Source: Henriciella marina (GTDB lineage Bacteria > Pseudomonadota > Alphaproteobacteria > Caulobacterales > Hyphomonadaceae). From it: a stretch of 64,000 nt of DNA. The translations under genes and the position numbers were made by a program. Below, in pieces: positions 58,214 through 64,000 of this stretch. How positions within the stretch are numbered: position 1 is the stretch's first letter; each line of letters starts with the position of its first letter. The stretch covers positions 310,001-374,000 of the forward strand of contig NZ_JAPWGW010000004.1 in the NCBI RefSeq assembly GCF_027213945.1, given 5' to 3'. Below the pieces are notes generated by a model. It was given only the letters and a program-made list of their open reading frames with translations, did not search any database and had not been told where the DNA came from.

Positions 58214-59749
58214 ATGCCCGATGATGTAAGGGTCAAGGATAGTATCGATAAAGGCACTGTGGCTGCCGCGAAGGCGCTCGAGTCCGAGAACTACTCCGCA
58301 GGCTTCAAGACCGATATCGAAACCGAATACGCCCCCAAGGGTCTAAATGAGGAGGTAATCCGCTTCATTTCAGAGAAGAAGGGCGAGCCCAGTTGGATGC
58401 TCGACTGGCGTCTGCAGGCCTATGAACGCTGGCAGACCATGGACGAGCCCGACTGGGCCAAAGTCGATTACGAGAAGATCGACTATAACGACATCTACTA
58501 CTACGCCGCGCCAAAGCAGGGCGCAAAGTACGAGTCCATCGACGACGTCCCGAAGGAAATTCTTGAGACGTACGAAAAGCTTGGCATTCCGCTACGCGAA
58601 GCTGAGGTTTTGCTCGGCGTAGAAGGCGCTGCGGAAACGGCCGCTGAAGCGCGCGGAGGCGATCAGAAGCCACGGGTAGCTGTGGATGCTGTTTTTGACA
58701 GTGTTTCCGTCGCGACGACGTTCCGGAAAGAGCTCGAGAAAGCCGGCGTGATCTTCATGTCAATTTCAGAAGCCTTGCGCGAACACCCTGATCTTGTTCG
58801 TAAATATCTTGGCTCCGTTGTGCCGCAGTCCGACAATTTCTTCGCGACGCTGAACAGCGCGGTCTTCTCTGATGGTACCTTTGTCTACGTTCCTGAGGGT
58901 GTTCGCTGCCCCATGGAGCTCAGCACCTATTTCCGTATGAATGCGGAAAATACGGGCCAGTTCGAGCGCACCCTGATCGTGGCCGACAAGGGGTCCTACG
59001 TCTCGTACCTGGAAGGTTGCACCGCGCCGATGCGCGATGAGAATCAGCTTCATGCGGCCGTTGTTGAGCTGGTCGCGCTCGAAGATGCAGAGATCAAATA
59101 CTCTACGGTCCAGAACTGGTGGCCGGGCGATGAGAACGGCAAGGGCGGGATTTTCAACTTCGTGACGAAACGCGGTGACTGCCGCGGTGCTCGGTCAAAG
59201 ATCAGCTGGACGCAGGTCGAAACGGGCTCTGCGGTGACGTGGAAGTACCCTTCCTGCATCCTGCGCGGCGACGACAGCCAGGGAGAGTTCTATTCCATCG
59301 CTGTCACCAATGGCCGCCAGATGGCAGATACAGGCACGAAGATGATCCACCTGGGCAAGAACACACGCTCTCGGATCATTTCCAAAGGTATCTCGGCGGG
59401 GCGGTCTGATAACACGTATCGCGGCCTCGTCTCGATCAACAAGAAGGCCGAGAAGGCCCGCAACTTCACGCAATGCGACTCGCTCCTGATTGGCGGCAAT
59501 TGCGGCGCGCACACGGTCCCGTACGTTGAGAATAGGCGCGCCGATGCACAACTTGAGCATGAGGCGACGACGACCAAGCTTTCAGAGGATCAGCTGTTCT
59601 ATGCCCGGCAACGTGGCCTTGGCGAAGAAGAGGCAGTGGCGCTGCTTGTAAACGGCTTTGTACGCGAGGTAATGCAGCACCTGCCTATGGAGTTTGCTGT
59701 CGAAGCCCAGAGCCTGCTCAAGGTGAGCCTCGAAGGGTCTGTGGGCTAG
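58214..59749 (+). CDS. sufB: Fe-S assembly scaffold SufB
   Basis: Scaffold subunit of the SufBCD complex, where clusters are built. The 511-residue product has the SufB N-terminal helical part ([21 protein letters not shown]), the beta-helix core, and the conserved C-terminal [18 protein letters not shown] with the cluster-ligating Cys, followed by [16 protein letters not shown]. Start is ATG 58214, directly after the desulfurase stop. Confidence 0.97.
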   Translation: MPDDVRVKDSIDKGTVAAAKALESENYSAGFKTDIETEYAPKGLNEEVIRFISEKKGEPSWMLDWRLQAYERWQTMDEPDWAKVDYEKIDYNDIYYYAAPKQGAKYESIDDVPKEILETYEKLGIPLREAEVLLGVEGAAETAAEARGGDQKPRVAVDAVFDSVSVATTFRKELEKAGVIFMSISEALREHPDLVRKYLGSVVPQSDNFFATLNSAVFSDGTFVYVPEGVRCPMELSTYFRMNAENTGQFERTLIVADKGSYVSYLEGCTAPMRDENQLHAAVVELVALEDAEIKYSTVQNWWPGDENGKGGIFNFVTKRGDCRGARSKISWTQVETGSAVTWKYPSCILRGDDSQGEFYSIAVTNGRQMADTGTKMIHLGKNTRSRIISKGISAGRSDNTYRGLVSINKKAEKARNFTQCDSLLIGGNCGAHTVPYVENRRADAQLEHEATTTKLSEDQLFYARQRGLGEEEAVALLVNGFVREVMQHLPMEFAVEAQSLLKVSLEGSVG

Positions 59750-59758
59750 CATGCAGTT

Positions 59759-60166
59759 ATGGTGCTGACTGAGACCTTCTTCTTCGAGTGGCTTCAGGCG
59801 TTTGGTAAGGCTTGGTCTGATCTCGACGTTAGAAACTTCTCGCAGCTCTTCGCTGAAGATGTCGAGTTCTATTGGAATCCTTTCGAGGCGCCGACCCATG
59901 GGCGGGCGGCGCTGACCGAAGGGTTGGTGCATACCTTTGCCCGGCAGAAAGACCCGAGTTTCGACTTCGAGATCATCAAGGCTTCAGGCGAGTTCGGGTG
60001 GGCCCATTGGACAGCATTTTTCACGCGTGACGGTATTGATGATCCGGTTCGTATAGACGGTGTACTCGAAGCGAAATTTCGCGATGGAGCGTGCTGCCGT
60101 TATCGACAATGGCATCATCGGCTTGAGCCCGGTCAAGGCGATCTGATGCGCGATTTCGACGCCTGA
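59759..60166 (+). CDS. Nuclear transport factor 2-like (SnoaL-fold) protein
   Basis: A 135-residue cone-shaped protein of the NTF2-like superfamily: start FFFEWLQAFGKAWSDLDVRNFSQLFAEDVEFYWNPF and the sheet segments around GWAHWTAFFTRD. Such proteins act as small enzymes or ligand binders; the sequence does not decide. It stands nine bases after sufB, inside the suf operon, where most relatives have no such gene. Confidence 0.8.
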   Translation: MVLTETFFFEWLQAFGKAWSDLDVRNFSQLFAEDVEFYWNPFEAPTHGRAALTEGLVHTFARQKDPSFDFEIIKASGEFGWAHWTAFFTRDGIDDPVRIDGVLEAKFRDGACCRYRQWHHRLEPGQGDLMRDFDA

Positions 60167-60266
60167 AGGATATCTTGTCTATTTTGGTTTAGGCTTATTA
60201 ACGGTCGGCACACGGATTGCTGTTATGGAACGGAGAGTATCTTTAGGTTGACGTGATTGGACCTTC

Positions 60267-60980
60267 ATGGCCCGCCTTTGTTTCATTTTGGGATGTCTCG
60301 CGCTTGCTTCCTGCGCGTCACCGGCCAAGCCCACCCCTTATTATATTCCCTATGACGGCTACGGCGCTTCAGCTTCCTTTTCCGGATTTTCTCGCGGTGA
60401 AGTCATCGGCCGTGATGATGGGCGCTATGCGGCCAGTCTATCAGTTGCTGATATCGGGCCAGGTCTCGACCGCTTCATGTCGCCACAGGCCGATAGCCTC
60501 ATTCTACTGCCCAACCGTCTGGACCGGTCGAAGCTAAATTACTCGATCGAAAGCCTGAAAACGATCGATGAGTGGCTAAAAGACGTGCACACCGTAAACC
60601 GGCTTCAAGCCGCTGAAGGCAGGGCAGGCGAGTCGCTGATTGCAGATGGGCGCGGCGACAACACGGTTACATTTGCCGGTCTCTATCTTGGCGAAGTTAT
60701 CCGCGCAAACTCGCACCTCGATTGGCGGTGGGAACGTTTCGACCGGTTCATGGCCGCCAATCCTTACTTCACCGAGCATTATGGTTTCGATCCGGGGCTC
60801 GACAGCTTTGTGCTCGTAGGCCCTCAAGGTGTTGCGACGCCGATCAATACAGCGTTGAAGCGAATTCTGAATGGTCAGGAAGAGAGCCTCCACTATATCG
60901 GCACGCTTCTGCTCGATCCGATCGACCTCGATGCCGCTGTTTCCGGACATGATTTCTACGGTCTGACCGATATAAGCTGA
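60267..60980 (+). CDS. Hypothetical lipoprotein within the suf cluster
   Basis: A 237-residue protein with a lipoprotein signal (lipobox LASC, Cys near residue 16) and no recognisable catalytic motif. The region from about residue 85 on (SLKTIDEWLKDVHTVNR to HYGFDPGLDSFVLVGP) looks globular and unlike any family I recognise. It lies between the NTF2-like gene and sufC, 100 and 64 bases away. A link to Fe-S assembly is not supported by its exported location. Confidence 0.75.
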   Translation: MARLCFILGCLALASCASPAKPTPYYIPYDGYGASASFSGFSRGEVIGRDDGRYAASLSVADIGPGLDRFMSPQADSLILLPNRLDRSKLNYSIESLKTIDEWLKDVHTVNRLQAAEGRAGESLIADGRGDNTVTFAGLYLGEVIRANSHLDWRWERFDRFMAANPYFTEHYGFDPGLDSFVLVGPQGVATPINTALKRILNGQEESLHYIGTLLLDPIDLDAAVSGHDFYGLTDIS

Positions 60981-61044
60981 CATTTGCTTGCGGGTGCGGC
61001 GAAACGGGCTTTGAAAATGGGTCCGACATCTCTACATCGGCAGC

Positions 61045-61806
61045 ATGTTGAAGCTTGATAATCTGACCGCCGATGTGGGCGAAGGTGATGGTCGCAAGAC
61101 CATCCTCAATGGCCTGTCGCTTGAGGTGCCTGCGGGCGAAGTTCATGCGATCATGGGTCCTAACGGTGCTGGCAAGTCCACCTTGTCCTACGTGCTCACA
61201 GGCCGCGATGGCTACGAAGCGACGAGCGGCACCGCGACGCTCAACGGCGACGACCTTCTGGACATGGAACCTGACGAGCGGGCAGCCGCCGGCCTGTTCC
61301 TGTCCTTCCAGTACCCAGTAGAGATCCCAGGCGTCCCGGTGATGACGTTCGTGCGCGCCGCGATCAACGCCCAGCGCAAGACGCGCGGCGAGGATGAAAT
61401 CTCAGCCCCCGACTTCATTAAGAAGGCTCGCGAAATCGGTCAGAAGCTGAATATCGACGCGGATATGCTGAAGCGACCAGTGAATGTCGGTTTCTCTGGC
61501 GGCGAGAAGAAGCGGCTCGAAATCTTCCAGATGATGATGATGGAGCCACGCTTTGCCATTCTCGACGAAACCGATTCGGGGCTCGACATCGATGCGCTGA
61601 AGACGGTCGCAGACGGTGTGAATGCACTTCGAAGCGAAGATCGCGGCATGCTGGTCATCACGCACTATCAGCGCCTGCTGGATCATATCAAACCTGACCG
61701 CGTGCATGTGCTCGCCAAGGGGCGGATCGTAAAGTCTGGCGGGCCAGAGCTTGCGCTGCAACTTGAGAAAGAAGGCTATGACGGGATCCTCGGGGAGGTC
61801 GCTTGA
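61045..61806 (+). CDS. sufC: Fe-S assembly ATPase SufC
   Basis: ABC-type ATPase of the SufBCD complex. The 253 residues contain Walker A GPNGAGKST, the signature GFSGGEKKRLEI and Walker B PRFAILDETDSGLDID, the last typical of SufC. The stop overlaps the sufD TTG start (TTGA), so translation is probably coupled. Confidence 0.97.
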   Translation: MLKLDNLTADVGEGDGRKTILNGLSLEVPAGEVHAIMGPNGAGKSTLSYVLTGRDGYEATSGTATLNGDDLLDMEPDERAAAGLFLSFQYPVEIPGVPVMTFVRAAINAQRKTRGEDEISAPDFIKKAREIGQKLNIDADMLKRPVNVGFSGGEKKRLEIFQMMMMEPRFAILDETDSGLDIDALKTVADGVNALRSEDRGMLVITHYQRLLDHIKPDRVHVLAKGRIVKSGGPELALQLEKEGYDGILGEVA

Positions 61807-63029
61807 CTACGACCGCCCTCAAGAACCCAAGCGAGGCCGAGCGCCAGCTGGCAGAACGTTTTGCGCGTCAAAAGCCCGAAGTGGCCCAGAAGGCGGCGTT
61901 TGAGGCTTTCGGACGGACTGGCTTGCCGCACCGGCGCATGGAGCAGTGGAAGTGGACTGACGTCCGCCAAGCTGTCCCTGAGCTCGCACCGGTAACGGCT
62001 GACGCCGACACGACGATTGAGCTCCCGTCCAATGCGGTGAAGTTGAGTTTCGACGGCACGGCCTGGACCATTCCGGATGAGCTACCTGCGGGGCTCAATA
62101 TATTTCTTATATCAGGTGGCCACGATTTCGCGCAAGCGGATGCGCTTCCCGTGGGAGCTCTTGCGGCTTCTATGACCGGACATTCCGGTAAAGACATGTT
62201 GATGATTGAGGTGTCAGCTAAGGTCGATCGTCCGCTGGTTCTTTCCTATCATGGCGGCGATGACGCAGCCTTTTCCCGCGTGGTTTTCGTGGTTCGTGAA
62301 GCCTGCCATGTCGACATCTTCGAACACTATAGCGGCGGGTCAGGGTTTTCTTCCTTCCTAACCGAGTTCGGCCTTGCAGAAGGTGCCAGCGCCAACCGGA
62401 CACTTCTTCAGGAAGCCAGCCAGCAAGAGGTGACGGCAATCACCACCACGGCACATCTTGAAACCAAAGCTGCATTCACCCAAAGCGCGCTCGCTTTTGG
62501 CGGCAAGCTTTGCCGTATCGAGACGCATCTGGAGCATAAGGGAGAGGGCGCTGAAGCGACCCTCAACGGTGCCTATCTTGCTGCTTCTGGCTACCATACT
62601 GATTTTACGACACATGTGACTCATGGTGCTGAATCCTGCGTCACATCGCAGCTGACCAAAGGCGCTGTTGCAGATGGCGGCCGCGGCGTTTTTCAGGGCA
62701 AGTTTCTGGTGCCGCGCACGATTGGCCAGTTCACGGACGCAGAGATGCAGCATCAGGCGCTTCTTCTTGAGAACGGCGCCGAAATCTTCGCCAAGCCCGA
62801 GCTTGAAATTTACGCCGACGACGTCGAGTGCGAACACGGCAACACATCCGGTCAACTCGACGAAGACGCTCTGTTCTACATGCAGCAGCGCGGCATTCCA
62901 AAGCCTGAAGCTCGCGCGCTTCTCACTGAGGCCTTTATCGCAGAAGCACTTGAAAAAGCGCATGAAGACGTTCGGGCCCAGCTCGTAGAGGCAACTCGCC
63001 GCTTTCTTCGCAACCAGCGGGGCGGCTGA
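61803..63029 (+). CDS. sufD: Fe-S assembly protein SufD
   Basis: Partner of SufB in the SufBC2D complex. The 408-residue product has the PHRRMEQWKWTDVR N-terminal segment and the conserved ECEHGNTSGQLDEDALFYMQQRG near 365, where the His of EHG is the proposed iron ligand. Start is a TTG overlapping sufC; the stop shares a base with the sufS ATG (TGATG). Confidence 0.95.
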   Translation: MTTTALKNPSEAERQLAERFARQKPEVAQKAAFEAFGRTGLPHRRMEQWKWTDVRQAVPELAPVTADADTTIELPSNAVKLSFDGTAWTIPDELPAGLNIFLISGGHDFAQADALPVGALAASMTGHSGKDMLMIEVSAKVDRPLVLSYHGGDDAAFSRVVFVVREACHVDIFEHYSGGSGFSSFLTEFGLAEGASANRTLLQEASQQEVTAITTTAHLETKAAFTQSALAFGGKLCRIETHLEHKGEGAEATLNGAYLAASGYHTDFTTHVTHGAESCVTSQLTKGAVADGGRGVFQGKFLVPRTIGQFTDAEMQHQALLLENGAEIFAKPELEIYADDVECEHGNTSGQLDEDALFYMQQRGIPKPEARALLTEAFIAEALEKAHEDVRAQLVEATRRFLRNQRGG

Positions 63030-64000
63030 TGTCACGGGCTTTCGATCTCAATGCCGTTCGGGCGGAATTCCCAATTCTCGGTCGCGAAGTGAACGGACGC
63101 CCGCTCGTCTATCTCGACAATGCGGCGAGCGCGCAGACCCCCGACGCCGTTCTGGACAGCATGTCGAACCAGGCGCGGACCGCCTATGCCAATGTTCACC
63201 GCGGCCTCCATACGCTGGCAAACGAGACGACGGAGGCTTATGAGGGGGCCCGCGGCAAGGTCCGCCAGTTCCTGAGCGCTGAAAGCGATGAGAACATCAT
63301 CTTCACGAAAGGTGGCACCGAAGCGATGAATCTTGTCGCGAACGGTATCGTCGACATGATCGAGCCGGGCGACGAAATCGTCCTGTCGGTGATGGAGCAC
63401 CATTCCAACATCGTTCCTTGGCATTTCCTTCGAGAGCGCCATGGTGCCGTGCTGAAATGGGTCCCCGTGCTCGAAGACGGCTCACTGGACATGGACGCGC
63501 TACAAGCGGCGGTCGGGCCGAAAACGAAGCTCGTGTCCCTGACACATATGTCTAACGTGCTCGGCACGAAGGTTGACGCTAAGCGCGCTACAGAAATTGC
63601 CCATGCTGTCGGAGCCTATATTCTCATTGATGGCTGCCAGTCGGGTGTTCACCTCGATATCGATGTTCAAGACATCGGCTGTGACTTCTACGTCCTTACT
63701 GGACACAAGATCTATGGGCCGACCGGTATCGGTGCGCTCTACGGCCGCGCTGGGGCTCTTGAAGCCTTGCGCCCCTACCAGGGCGGCGGGGAGATGATCG
63801 AGATCGTCGAACAGGACCGCGTGACCTACAACGTCCCACCGCACAAATTCGAAGCCGGCACGCCGCCTATCCTGCAAGCCATAGGTTTCGGTGCTGCGAT
63901 CGACTGGCTGTCTGCCTTCGATATGGACGCCGTCCGTGCCCACGAATCCACGCTTCTGGAGAAGGCAACGACTGAGCTTTCTGCGATCAACGGCATACGT
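63029..64000 (+). CDS. sufS: Cysteine desulfurase SufS (3' end cut by window)
   Basis: PLP enzyme giving sulfur to SufBCD, normally via SufE or SufU. 324 codons are visible. It begins MSRAFDLNAVRAEFPILGREVNG, has the substrate-side NAASAQTP, TKGGTEAMNLVA, MEHHSNIVPWH and the PLP Lys in LTGHKIYGPTGIG near 230. The catalytic Cys should lie beyond the window end. The ATG shares a base with the sufD stop. Confidence 0.95.
   Translation, partial: MSRAFDLNAVRAEFPILGREVNGRPLVYLDNAASAQTPDAVLDSMSNQARTAYANVHRGLHTLANETTEAYEGARGKVRQFLSAESDENIIFTKGGTEAMNLVANGIVDMIEPGDEIVLSVMEHHSNIVPWHFLRERHGAVLKWVPVLEDGSLDMDALQAAVGPKTKLVSLTHMSNVLGTKVDAKRATEIAHAVGAYILIDGCQSGVHLDIDVQDIGCDFYVLTGHKIYGPTGIGALYGRAGALEALRPYQGGGEMIEIVEQDRVTYNVPPHKFEAGTPPILQAIGFGAAIDWLSAFDMDAVRAHESTLLEKATTELSAINGIR

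Overview
The window is a dense chromosomal core region of an alphaproteobacterium. Gene order is the best evidence. It runs rseP-bamA-skp-lpxD-lpxA-lpxI-lpxB against gltA-gltX, then comEC, lexA and the trpC-D-G-E/ppiD block. After that come tpiA-secG-pyrG-eno-ftsB-pdh, dusB-ntrB-ntrC-ntrY-ntrX-trkA-hfq-hflX, and a suf cluster. A lipoylated E1-beta, an ispDF fusion and a GTTC-N7-GTTC SOS box fit the same class. Loss of the GAFTGA loop in NtrC recalls Caulobacter and Rhodobacter. I lean towards Caulobacterales/Hyphomonadaceae, but the family is a guess. I saw no tRNA, rRNA, insertion sequence, phage gene or CRISPR array, and no gene-free stretch over 300 bases.

Layout. 1-7955 (+): envelope biogenesis (RseP, BamA, Skp) and lipid A synthesis (LpxD, LpxA, LpxI, LpxB). 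7952-10768 (-): citrate synthase and glutamyl-tRNA synthetase. 10889-12904 (+): ComEC. 12905-20231 (-): a colinear run ppiD-trpE-trpG-hydrolase-trpD-trpC-lexA, in which lexA has its own SOS-regulated promoter. 20319-34110 (+): triose phosphate isomerase, SecG, CTP synthase, L32, enolase, FtsB and the whole pyruvate dehydrogenase complex, then a PdeM-like phosphoesterase, a small MscS channel, a small membrane protein and a DECR-like reductase. 34107-38896 (-): an ATP-grasp ligase, a membrane protein with an inactive transglutaminase domain, a periplasmic retropepsin and an acyl-activating enzyme. 39028-40443 (+): LipA and a COQ10-like protein. 40448-42094 (-): CinA/PncC and IspDF. 42207-53765 (+): DusB, two nitrogen two-component systems, Trk potassium uptake, Hfq and HflX. 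53770-56947: TyrS, AnmK and a hydrolase. 57071-64000 (+): Fe-S cluster assembly, with SufS cut by the window end.

Functional links. RseP, BamA, Skp and Lpx build the outer membrane. LipA makes the lipoyl groups carried by PdhB and PdhC, and the Suf proteins supply the clusters LipA needs. PpiD sits directly upstream of trpE with overlapping codons. NtrBC and NtrYX adjoin Trk and Hfq.

The most interesting signals are five. (1) A sigma-54-type promoter lies in front of ntrYX although both NtrC and NtrX lack the sigma-54-contacting loop. (2) The retropepsin / inactive-transglutaminase 7TM / ATP-grasp trio is a poorly understood peptide-modification system. (3) All six convergent gene junctions are packed within 4 bases, several through a shared self-complementary stop codon. 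(4) A perfect hairpin is both a terminator-like element and the sequestered ribosome-binding site of ftsB. (5) The E2 acetyltransferase has HxxxGG in place of the HxxxDG motif.
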